A stretch of 64,000 bases of DNA from Cichorium intybus. Its lineage: Eukaryota > Streptophyta > Magnoliopsida > Asterales > Asteraceae. The notes under the pieces are model-generated. The model was given only the letters and a program-made list of their open reading frames with translations, did no database searches and had not been told where the DNA came from. The stretch lies in the NCBI GenBank assembly GCA_023525715.1, contig CM042011.1, positions 61,446,354 to 61,510,353 of the forward strand, read 5' to 3'. The position numbers were made by a program, and so were the translations under genes. Each line of letters opens with the position of its first letter. The stretch's first letter is position 1. Positions 45,990 through 56,537 of this stretch are shown here, in pieces.

Positions 45990-48489
45990 TCTATAGTTTT
46001 ATACTACTTAATAAAAGAATACATAAACCGCCACGTGTCATCATATTGTGTAACTTCATTCTCTTTTCCCGCCTAATACTTATAGGGTGGAATTGATCAT
46101 TTGCAACATTAAATCGGTTAATTAAGGTTGAAATTAAAATGAATCCGTTAAATCCCAATAATTTAGGAAACAGAAGCAAGAAATCAGGGGATTATCTTCA
46201 TCATATATTCATTCAAATGAATAGCTTTTTCAAATTTTTAACAATTCATGGTCTTTCTCTTTCAACTGTCCTTTGTCCGATCTTCGTCTCTCTCAAACCG
46301 AATCGTCTCCTCCACTTCTTGAAATCTTATTTCTCTTTCAGCTATGGAATCATGTTCCTCTGTCCGATTCATGTTTGCAAAATGATTTTAAAGTACCGCG
46401 AATATATGGGATTACCGGATTAGGGTTTTTCCAATTCGACACAGGTTCCATTTGAGTGCTTCCATCGAAGTGATCTACATCATAGTTCAGCGGATTGGGT
46501 AAATCTAACCTACACGCAGTTCTTTTGTTTCTTTTTTTTCTATTTGATTTAATTGGTTCTCTGCTAAATTTGCTATCCAATTTCTTAGGTTAAATCGGAA
46601 GTAAAATGAGCAGTTTCAAGCTCTGGTGGATTGAGTAAGCATTTACCATTTTATTGCTACTAATTCCTGGAAATTTAGTGTGGGGTAAAGGACACTATGC
46701 GACTTGCAAAATTGTTGAGGTAATCCGGTTTTTCTACTCAAAATACTCTATTTTGCACTTTTAATTATGCTTATGATTACATATTTCTGTACCGATTATA
46801 TGTTTTCAGGATACGCTTGAATATGTTCCCTGTTATTACTATTCGATTCAAGTCAAGGACACATGAAAATTCTAATAAAAAGGATTTTATCGCTTGAGGC
46901 AAGAGTATCTCGATTTGGGGAAGTTTTCCATTCAAATTGCAAGTTCTGATTAAGATTCTTTTGACTAAAATTGAAGGTTTCATATCAACTTTAATCTCCA
47001 TAATAAATGTTAAAAATAGGAAAAATTATTGCCAACGAGTTTGTAACATTGCTGGAGATTCAGATGCTTTTATGTTTCTAGACATGGTGTCATGAGTCAA
47101 TGTAAGATGTAAGCAAAATAAGTTTATAGATTGTTGACTGTTTGTAATATTCAACCATGTATATTTTGTGTACTACACCAAGATGTTTGTTTTTTGCGTT
47201 ATAATATAATTATAATGACTCCCTTTTCCTGTGTGGATGGATTGATTTTGGCTATAATTATCTTATTGTTTAGAGCTTCACAGATTGACATGAAAAATAA
47301 ATGAAGAAATTTTTATCAATAGTTAGGACTTAATGGGAAAATATCTTCTCTCTAACTTACATTAATAAGTTGTCTATTCCGCATAAACATACTCACATAC
47401 CTTATATACTTTAGGCTATTAAGTCGTATTTTTGTTCAAGTGAAAATAACCAAAATTGAACAATGTGAAAACAGTGACTTCTGGGCAAGTCATTTCAACC
47501 CAATTTTCAAACAATAAAGTACATGGACCAATTATATTAGAAAAATTAAGAATCTTATTGTTGATGTAAAAAACGAAACTAAAGCATCTATTAGAATTTA
47601 AGAACAAGTTTATCACATTTAATTAAATGGTAGGTTTACAACATAAACTATATAACCAAGTTCATCATTTAGAATTGCGCAAAGAATAAAACTACACATC
47701 AGTCATCTTTAAACTTTATAACTTTCAAGTCTTGTGTATCAACAAAAACATTTGTCAATGATTAGATATTAAAGATTTAGGGCTATTGAAAAGTCAAATT
47801 TTAACTAAAAAGAATTAAAAATATCAATTAGACGTGTAAATCGTCCTTTTTAGAGCACGTTTCGGTTCATGATCAGGAAAAATGATGCAACCGTGTTTTA
47901 AAATAAGTATTAAAGTGTAACAACTTACGTTCTTTCTTAAATGCAGCGAAAAGCGTTTATTGTTACATTTTAATAAAACAAACCTACAAACAATTAATTC
48001 ATAAATGCACAATATGTTTACATTGAAGCTTATTAATAGGATAGTTTTCAGGGAAATATCATTTTTAGTATTGAACTTTGCCAAAAAGTTCATTAATAGC
48101 ATCGTACTTTGAAAAAATGATTTTTTTCGCAATTTTTTTAGATGACTTGGAAGTATTTCATTTTTTTAACATTAATGCTCATTTATAGGATAATCTCCGA
48201 AAAATAGTTTTTTATTGAAATTTACATAAAAGTTCATAATAGCAACGTAGTCGAAAAAATCATTTATTTGTACATTGAAGCAGTTATAACACATGTTTCT
48301 AGAAAAAAAAAGACCATTCTAGGAGTCAACTTTGCAAATAAGTTCAATAATAAAATGTAAAATTACAATCTAAATATTTTTTGATTTATGATTTTTTAGT
48401 TAGCATTTTGTATTCATATATTTGCACTTTGTTATTAACTTTGCTATTTTAATTTATCATCCCGTGTAGTACACGGGTTATTAACCTAG
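45990..48489 (+). mobile_element. non-autonomous Helitron (2.5 kb)
   Basis: The 5' end TCTATAG...TACTACTTAATAAAAG follows an A. The 3' hairpin CCCGTGT-AGT-ACACGGG (48461-48477) is followed by TTATTAAC and CTAG (48486-48489) before a T. Hairpin, spacer and 5' end match those of the Helitron at 39877-43711. No helicase or Rep domain is present, and the short open frames (for example 46139-46423) are unrecognised. Confidence 0.82.
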
Positions 48490-48684
48490 TTTTATTTATA
48501 AAAAAGTACTCCACAAGCCACATGTCCTTTTGTTGTTATGAGGTGTTACTGTTTGTCGTTTGTGACGTAACTTTACTTTATAGAAAGATTAGCGACAGGC
48601 AATTAGGAATACGTAATACGGCCAACAATAAAAAAATCATCAATAATTTTATTACAATATTATAAAATCGCTACTTTTATTAAA

Positions 48685-49003
48685 GGGAAAATGACTTATA
48701 AGGGTAATTATGTTTCAAAACTGTTCAAAAAACACCATCCAAGTAGGTAATCATACAATTAACCAGGCTTCATGTAGTAGTAATCAGGCCGAGGCCGGTC
48801 CCAAGTCCGTTAAGCAGACCCTTTGCCCACCTCCAATATATATAGATTTTTTTTTCTTTTTCTTTTTCTGCAAGAGCCGGTTACCATCGGGTAAAATTTG
48901 AACAAAACATGTAGTTCGTTGGTGTTTTTTGTACAAAATCCTTACTTGGATGGTGTTTTTTGAATATTTTTGAAACATAATTACCCTTATAAGTCATTTT
49001 CCC
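48685..49003. mobile_element. Mutator-type MITE (319 bp)
   Basis: TIRs of about 55-60 bp begin GGGAAAATGACTTATAAGGG. A perfect 9-bp duplication TTTATTAAA lies at 48676-48684 and 49004-49012. The core (about 48741-48890), with an A/T-rich tract, also occurs inverted at 50057-50158 outside any such TIRs, suggesting captured sequence. Confidence 0.88.
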
Positions 49004-49012
49004 TTTATTAAA

Positions 49013-49453
49013 CTTTTATAAGAGTATAGAAATACATGGTTTAGTAAAGAGTTGAATGAGATGAAATATTTAGTTGATATTCAATCGATTAAACTCAAAC
49101 ATAGTAGGATGTTAGGTTGACGTTCAATGGATATGAAGTTCAATGGTCATTGAACTCTCTGACACGAAAAATGAAACATTTTTCTATTTAACATAAAATT
49201 TTCATTGAACTTTTATAGAGTTAAATACATCATAGGGAAAATTTGATAAGAGTTGTATGAAAACAAAAATGATGATGTATCAATCCGTTGAATTCTGTAA
49301 GGTTCAATGTATTATCAATTATGGATGCCCTAAATCGGGGATGTTAGAGGACACTTGCATGAATCCCTTCATCCATAATGCATAGTTGAATGAGGTGGAA
49401 TGTCTAGTTGGCATTCAATAGATTAGATTCAACCACAGTAGGATGTTACTTTA
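49013..49453. other. intergenic stretch, nothing recognised
   Basis: AT-rich. It contains degenerate repeats of a GTTCAATGG / ATTCAATRGAT phrase, but no recognised gene or element ends. Confidence 0.4.
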
Positions 49454-49470
49454 ACATCAAATGGATAATT

Positions 49471-49613
49471 ACCAAAGGTCTTTTAGTCCAGCGGTACCGG
49501 TGTTGTCCTCCCTCATTGAGGTTGAGGGTTCAAGTCTCGCTAGAGGCATATGTGGAAATTAATGTGTAATATAGGAGTATGTTAGATAGGATTATATTTG
49601 CCGTTCAAAAAAA
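49471..49613 (+). mobile_element. tRNA-derived SINE with 17-bp target-site duplications
   Basis: The A-box-like TTTTAGTCCAGCGG (49481-49494) and B box GGTTCAAGTCT (49527-49537) give a pol III promoter. A short A-run ends the element. ACATCAAATGGATAATT is perfectly repeated at 49454-49470 and 49614-49630. It differs in sequence from the SINE at 1465 and belongs to another subfamily. Confidence 0.9.
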
Positions 49614-49630
49614 ACATCAAATGGATAATT

Positions 49631-50056
49631 GAATATGGAGTTCAATAATCTTCTGTTTGATGGAAAAATTAAAGCTTTTGTAATCTTTATTACTCATTTC
49701 ATAATTGATTTTCCTATTTAATAATAGTTTTTCATCATGAACTCATAGTTTTTCATCACAAACAAAATTCATAATTTATCATTAAATTACTAGTTATATG
49801 TTGTAAGATTATAATAGCCGCTTGAAGAAACTAAAAATAATGGGTTGCATTGCAATTTGCGCCACTTGGACTTGGCTCTCTATAGTCCCATAATGCCACT
49901 AACAGATAACTCTACATGTTTGCTCAAAGCCCTCTTACTTATCATAGAGCCAAAGTCAATTTGCCTTTAAGCCTATAAGGTATGAATATCAGTTTGCTAC
50001 ACATGCAAGTTTCTAACAAAAAAAGAAAAGAAAAAAGAAAAAGAAAAAAAACTCTA
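49631..50056. other. intergenic stretch ending in an A-rich tract
   Basis: No gene was recognised. The A-rich tract (about 50018-50050) resembles the T-rich tract in the MITE core at about 48848-48868, inverted. Confidence 0.4.
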
Positions 50057-50158
50057 CATATATTGGAGGTGGGCAAAGGGTCTGTTTAACGGACTTGGGA
50101 CCGGCCTCGGCCCGATTACTACTACATGAAGCCTGGTTAATTGTATGATTACCTACTT
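50057..50158. repeat. inverted copy of the Mutator MITE core
   Basis: TATTGGAGGTGGGCAAAGGG through CCTGGTTAATTGTATGATTA is the near-exact reverse complement of part of 48741-48844. The MITE's TIRs are not found around this copy. Confidence 0.8.
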
Positions 50159-50231
50159 TTAAAACCCAGCGGGTTAATACCGATTATCCACATTTGAAAC
50201 ACATTCAGTTAAGGGACCGGCTACTCGAAGC

Positions 50232-51357
50232 TGACATCGCAGCGGGCGTCATGCGGTCAAAAATAAGAAAAACCTAACACACACACTTAGCACAGTGGAA
50301 GTCAGGGTCGATCCGCAGGAGTTACGTGGTCAAGTCAGGTGATAGATTACCAACTATAGTGTCACGCTATAGTCAGAGGGCTTAGTTCCTACACTTTTGA
50401 CTACTAATCCTCGAAAACACAAACCAAACAATCTCAAAACAAGCATAGACTAAGCTAAGCTTCAACTCAAACCTAGTTACTTTCCGAAATCAGAAGTACA
50501 TCTCTGCTTCAGAAGCAACAAAGGCAACCAAAGAAACCAAACAATCACAAGGCATGAACTGAACCAATAACTAAAAGTCCAAATGACAGTCACTGGCTAG
50601 AGTCCAAACCTAAAAGCTAACCTAGTTGGCTACTGAAATCAGCAAGGGAAAACAGTCCCAACAAGGTCATAAACACATCCAAACATCAAACAAACACACA
50701 CAATCCAATATCAAGCATCAAACACCGAAAAACCAATATTACTTGTAACCAAATGATTATTATAAACCCAAAACAGGTTCCAATCATCCAATACAGTAAC
50801 AAGAACTGAAAAATAGTAACTCAAATGCTCAAGGTCAGTGGTTGTCACTCCCACAAACCCTAGCCACTAAAGCTAACTATTAAACTAAAAGAAATTAGAC
50901 ATAAAAACCTGAAATAACAAAAGGTAGTTGCTGGAAACGAGTTCTTGGAGTCAAAGAGCCTCTACGGTCGATTTTTCACCAGGGTTTTGCTCGGGTTTTC
51001 GGCTGAAAAAACCTCTATTTATAGTTGCAAATTTTACGCAACCGCGCCGCGCATTTGTGGTTTCCGCGGCGCGCGTAGGGTTTTATCCCCGTTTCTTCGG
51101 ACTTTGAATTTTTTTTTCCACCGCCTTGAATCCGCGTCGCGCCTTCTTGATTTCCGCGGCACGCGTACGCATTTTCCTGATTTTTCCTTCTTCTCCAAAC
51201 TTCCTCCAATTTGTACGCCTTTGGTCCCTGTTTTCATTATTTTCTTCCAAACAAGTACTGGCACGAAAAGTGAGAATACCACGATATATATGATATAATT
51301 TCACTAAGAATAGGGCTAAACAACGACTAAAATATGTAATATCACTAGGCGTTGTCA
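50232..51357 (-). repeat. gypsy 3' LTR (1126 bp)
   Basis: TG...CA ends in a minus-strand element. A TATA box (CTATAAATAG on the - strand) lies at 51023-51014. CpG-rich GCGCGCCGCGC-like motifs cluster at 51045-51170. It matches 62179-63069 closely. Confidence 0.88.
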
Positions 51358-52385
51358 AACACCCCACACTTGTGCATTGCTTGTCCCCAAGCAAGAGAGT
51401 TTTTTAATAAATTCTAACTAAGACTCAAATAATTTTTGAGTGTGTTCAGTTTCAAAGTTTATTGCTTTACGAGTTAGAGTGAAATAGTTCGTGAAAACAT
51501 AATCAGAGTGTTCTTTGGAATTCATGGCTTTCTAGAGAACCCTTGATTACAAATTTTTTGTCCACAATGAAGTGGACTTACTCATTCAGATTCTAAAGGC
51601 CATTAAGGAATTGTCCATGACTTTCGATGTTGTCCGTGTAACAAGCTTTCGAAAATACCATCCCAGACCAGATGATCTTAGGTGGTAAGGTGCATAAATG
51701 CCTCTTCGAGGCCACCCTTTTCGGACCTACCGGCTCGAACAACAAAGGCCACAGATTGACATTTCCTTCTTAAATTCCAATCCTAAAATACTCCAATCGT
51801 CTAACTCCTAAAACTCAACTTGTTTGACTAAACTAATAGCATGATAACAACTACATAGTATCTCTTGAAAAAATACTAGTGCTATAAACAATCACAAATC
51901 ATTCGTTTCAAACTTACAATTTATTAAAAAAATTGAAAAAGTTTAAATAATTTTGAAAATCGGTCATTTCTGCAAAAATTTCAAAAATTATTCTTTCGAC
52001 CGTCTACACCCCACACTTAAACCCGTATAACGTCCCCGTTGTACAAAATTTATTTAGAACAAGGGAGAAAGAGTTACCCCTTTGGACGGTAGATTGCTTG
52101 GTTGGTACTCGGTATCATAGATAAATATTCGAACAAACAGGTTCCTCGATTTCACAATCTGGAGTTGTAGCGCAACAGTAAACACGCCGGTGGTCAGGAC
52201 AAGTGGAGGGCGTACGGTGACCTCACACTTGTCTGAGACAACTCCTTCCTATTTGGTATAACATGCATGACTCAACAAAACATTAAATGCAAAATATAAC
52301 AAATAAAATATACACAAGCAAAAAGGTAAAAGTGTGTCATAAATTCGGTACATATATCCCAAAAATGAAAAAGAGAAATAATACA
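51358..52385 (-). other. gypsy non-coding region between ORF and 3' LTR
   Basis: No coding domain. Long non-coding segments between the last ORF and the 3' LTR are usual in Athila-like elements. Confidence 0.5.
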
Positions 52386-53519
52386 TCAAGTGCCACCTGG
52401 TGGCCTGGAAGGTCCAGCCTCATGATCGTGAACTCGGGCTAGGAATGGTCGGGGGCGCCGTCCCTGCTGTGTGGCTATCTCCAAAAGTACCTCCCCGATC
52501 CACTCCAGCTGGTCCTCCTTCCTGGCGACTCGATCCTGCAATCGCCTCAGCTCAGTCACCTCCTCCTGCTGTGGCTGTGGTGCTGGCTCTGCTGGTGCGG
52601 GCTGCCTCCTGCGCCTCCTGCCAGGCTGAGCAAATGCTGGCTGGGGATCCTGGACAGCCTCTGTCGGTGCCCTCACAAACTGACTGGGCCGCTGCTGCTC
52701 GATCAGCCCCATCTTCTCCAGGGCCCGCGCTGTAGTGCGGACCGGAGGTATAGCGGTCAGGGATGCTGTAACCGGAGCAGTGAGAATCTGGTATGACCGG
52801 GCCAAGCGGGTGATGAAATACCCACGGCCCAAGGGACTGCTGGCGGATGCACCCGCCGCACGGGTGGACAGGGCGACGGCTAGGACGAACGGGAGGTGAA
52901 GGAACCTGGATGGGTCGAGGAGGACCCAGAGGTATGTCATGTCCTCGCCGGACACCTTCTCGCCTCCCTCCCAATGCATGATGGAGGTGGAGACGATCCG
53001 GTGCATGAGTCTGTGAAGTGGGTCGCGAAGATGACTCTCTCTGGATGTCCCCGCCTCGTAATATACATTGGACAACGGTGTCCAGACCTCCGTGTTGGCA
53101 GCCCTCTCGGGCTGCCCCTGAGTGCATGCCTCCAAGAACTACGTGAAGTGGCGGTGCTGTAGATCCGCCTCCGTGTATATCCCCGTACGCCTCCCGAACT
53201 CCCGGAGGCTACACTCCCTATGTACACCCCCAGTCTGAAACGCACAAGCCTGGAGCGGGCCTCCTGAGAACCCGGTGCGTAGCGCACAGTAGACAAAAAC
53301 TCCAGAAAAAGCTCGGTGTATATCGTGTCGTCCTGGGTGGCCATGAGCCTGTCCCAGCCTCTCTCCCCAAAGCCCGGCATCCCGTAGAATGTCTCGATCA
53401 ATGACCGTCGCCTCGAGAACCCGGCGACCGACGAGGGCGTCCCTCCGTGATATATACTCCACTGAGCTATCGAGCTCGGCGGGGAACTGGATGAACTGGT
53501 GGTCTAATCTGAATGCCAT
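52386..53519 (-). pseudogene. Athila-type retroelement ORF, frameshifted
   Basis: From MAFRLDHQFIQFP (ATG 53519) it continues with a frame change near 53400 (GFGERGWDRLMATQDDTIYT; FLEFLSTVRY) and a return near 53240 (REFGRRTGIYTEADL). A TAG follows at 53141-53139, and then a 249-codon open stretch (LHRLMHRIVSTSI; DMTYLWVLLDPSRF; GYFITRLARSYQIL). The Leu-rich pattern fits the Athila ORF / plant transposon-protein family. The C-terminal part has Pro/Gln-rich and coiled-coil segments. The family's function is unknown. It is very GC-rich compared with its surroundings. Not an intact gene. Confidence 0.65.
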
Positions 53520-54365
53520 CTGCACAAAACAATTTTTTTTTGCAATTTCAGTCCTTTGTCTTCCCCATCGCACCGTGACCCGGCCCAAGAACCAGGCGCG
53601 TCGCGCCGAGCGTCTGTTTTCAAAAATCCGAACCAAATCGAGTTTTAACCTGTTTAAACTCAATCTAAATACACCACAAGGTAGCCTAAGTGCCGACTAA
53701 CTCATCTAGGGTGTCTATTTGGCACAACAAACACCCTATGAGTCAGCATTGGCGATTTCTAAGTTTTGACATTTTTGGAGAAATCATCCAAATTAACCCC
53801 CTAATCACTAGTTTTAACAAGTAAAAGCTAGTTAGAATGACGTACCGTAGTAGTGAGAACGAAAAGAGCAAGAAAAAACACGAGAAATTTTTGGTGATCA
53901 GAGCTCCGAGTCGTGGTGTGTGTGAATAGTGTCGCTGCTTACCTTAATATCGAAGGAATCCGACCGATCGATTCCCGCGTCGCGCAAATGCACAACCCGC
54001 GTCGCGCGTGTCACCAAATCAACCCCTGCGTATCGGGTTGGTTTACGATCTCGCGTCGCGCATATGAACAAACCGCGGCGCGGTCATTAAAATTTTCAAA
54101 TTCTTCACACGACCCCACACTTGCCTTAGACCACTAGTACCTGCAATTAATGATGATATTTTTCCTAATTATTTCTAAGAAACACAAAACCTATTCTATG
54201 ACACGATGGGTTGCCTCCCAACAAACGCTAAATTTAACGTCTTCAGCCAGACGTAGTACTTCTACCCCTATTCTTCTTCTTGAACTCAGGATGACAATTG
54301 CTTGAACTCTGGTATGAAATTTTGGGCCATCATTGATATTAAGGATGTGAGTTGCGTTGTCTTAT
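53520..54365 (-). other. gypsy internal non-coding sequence with CGCGTCGCGC motifs
   Basis: Between the Athila-type ORF and the copia insertion. Four CGCG(T/G)CGCG-type motifs lie at about 53978-54080, echoing those in the gypsy LTR. No protein domain was recognised. Confidence 0.5.
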
Positions 54366-55146
54366 TGTTGGATTAGGTGTCTAATCTATGACTAATAATT
54401 AGTATTTATCTAATTAATAGTAGCATAGTCCATTTGGGTTGCCCTCAAGTTGGAGGATTGGTAGAAAGTCTGGTAGAGAGAAATATTGATTTATTATGTG
54501 ATTAATAAATCGATAGAAATTAAATAAATAATTTATTAATATATTTAAGTGATAATATATTAATTAGAAACTATAATAATTAATTAGAAATTTTTCTGGA
54601 ATTAATTGGAATTAATTTGGCAGTTAAATTAATTAATTAAAGGTGCAGGGACTAAAACTGTAATTATTCAATAGTTGAGTAAGTGGCAGTGTGAGGGAGT
54701 GTGTGTTGGCCGAAAATATATATATAGATATATATATTTTCGAGATATATATATATTTATAGATAAATATAGTTTGAATGATTAAAATAATGGTTTTATC
54801 TTAATTCGAATTCAAAAATGATTATCTGCAATGTTTATCTGACAACCACATGGAGCCTATAAATAGGGAGGCTCACAAACCCTAATACCTGCATTTTTTA
54901 CTCTCTCTCCCCAAGGAATTTTCGGCCAAGACTACCAGCTAGGGTGTGACTGCATTTGAGGCAAGAGATTTCTGTTGCTTTGCTTCCAAGTTACAATAAA
55001 GGTTGGTTTTTCTTAATCTTTCTTTTAGTTTAATTCTTTCTGGCCTTTTAGGAATTGTTATATGTTTAACTAGTAGAAAAACTTAGATCTAAATAGGTTG
55101 CATGTAAACTTAGGATTTTTAGTTCATTGTTGCAGAAAACCTTTCA
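54366..55146 (+). repeat. copia 5' LTR (781 bp)
   Basis: It starts TGTTGGATTAGGTGTCTAAT and ends CTTTCA. A TATA box TATAAATAG lies at 54858-54866. A short interrupted (TA)n segment (about 54715-54765) corresponds to the greatly expanded tract of the 3' LTR. Confidence 0.93.
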
Positions 55147-55147
55147 G

Positions 55148-55159
55148 TGGTATCAGAGC
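55148..55159 (+). promoter_or_regulatory. copia primer-binding site
   Basis: TGGTATCAGAGC, complementary to the 3' end of plant initiator tRNA-Met, lies one base after the 5' LTR. It primes minus-strand cDNA synthesis. Confidence 0.95.
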
Positions 55160-56537
55160 ATTTGGTTGTTTTCCTTGTTAAATTGCTATAAATGCTTTCC
55201 TGAAAATTAGGGTTTATTGTTTCTAAACCCTAATAGGGCCAATTCGAATTTTAGGGTTAGGGTTTCGAAAACCCTGGCCCCTCCCTCCTGCTTGGCATGA
55301 ATTTAGGAAGGGTTTAGTAGGCTTTCTATTTTTGGTAACTTTAATTGTTTAAATAGATAAAACCTTAAACCTATTATCCTAAAATTTGAAAATTAGGGGA
55401 TAATGATAGGTTTAAATTAATTTTATTATTTTGTGACACCTATCTGCAAAATTAATCAATTTAATTAAATTGTTTAATTAAAAGATAATTAATAGGATTT
55501 AATTAATTTCGATTTAATTGTTTTAAATTGCGAAAATTAATAGATAAAATCTAGAAATATTTTAAAAGGTTTAAAATATCAAATTTAATTAATTTAATTA
55601 ATTGGTTAATTAAAAGATAATTAAATCGGCTTTAAATGGTTTAATTTAATTTTAAATTTAATAGCTTAAATCGACAATAAATTAAAAGATAAACCAGAAA
55701 CAATTTTTTAAAGGTTTAAAAAATTTACATCTTATATATATTATAACTAGGAAGTTATTTTTTATATGTATGAGATTAAATGGTTAGTCAAATCATTAGT
55801 AGGCCTCATTCAAGAATCTGGTCTATAAAGTGGGTATAAGGAGACTGCCTATAAAATGGCGGTCTAATGGGTGAACGCTCTCGCCCACAGCTCGCCTGAT
55901 CAGTGGAGGGTCGTTAGCCAAACAGGTTTGATAGGACCACCTAATAATCACTAAAAGTATAATGATTCAAAGTACTAGAACACTTAATAAAATCCCAATC
56001 TAGTTACTTTAGGAAAAATGTGAATTGGTGCTAACCCATGAAATTGCACATTGCACTTTATGAAACATTGGTGGAGCGTATGTGGTTTACCGGCACACCA
56101 ATTGGGGTTCATAAAAAGTTGCAATGGGTTTCTCGGGTGTTGTCATTGTTGATGGAGCGTCTGTGGTTTACCGGCACATCAATTAGAGATGACAATTGAC
56201 CCCGAGAGTACCAAGCTAATTTGCATGGTTATTCACACCCGGTTTGTGATCCTCGGTATCCCAGTCACAAACAGTGGGGCACATCCGAGATTAAAACATG
56301 CTATTGAACAGTTCAATAAATCTCAAAGAATCTAGGAATTCCATTTTAATATGATTATCTTTCTGCGGTGGAATTGGCTGAATCGTCATTTACCTACCTT
56401 ATAAAATTTACAATATTGATTACGGCATCCCTCTTCGAGATTGTAAATTATTATTGTAGGATCCTAGCCTTATAATTTTTATTGGGTTATTATAGGGATA
56501 ATTATTAATATCTAATTAAAACTATCTTCTTTTATAG
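55160..56537 (+). other. copia leader, non-coding
   Basis: AT-rich leader between primer-binding site and gag. It contains two related copies of GTGGTTTACCGGCACA (about 56080-56180, about 85 bp apart). No coding domain. Confidence 0.6.

Noticed and set aside
50945..51394. Open frames of 60-117 codons in the gypsy LTR and their twins at 62659-63016
   Set aside because: They lie in LTR sequence with promoter features, differ between the two LTR copies, and match no known protein.
52400..53700. Long GC-rich + strand and alternate-frame open frames (for example 52400-52735, 53389-53700, 53127-52552)
   Set aside because: They are shadows of the GC-rich Athila-type ORF on the - strand; only that frame shows family motifs.
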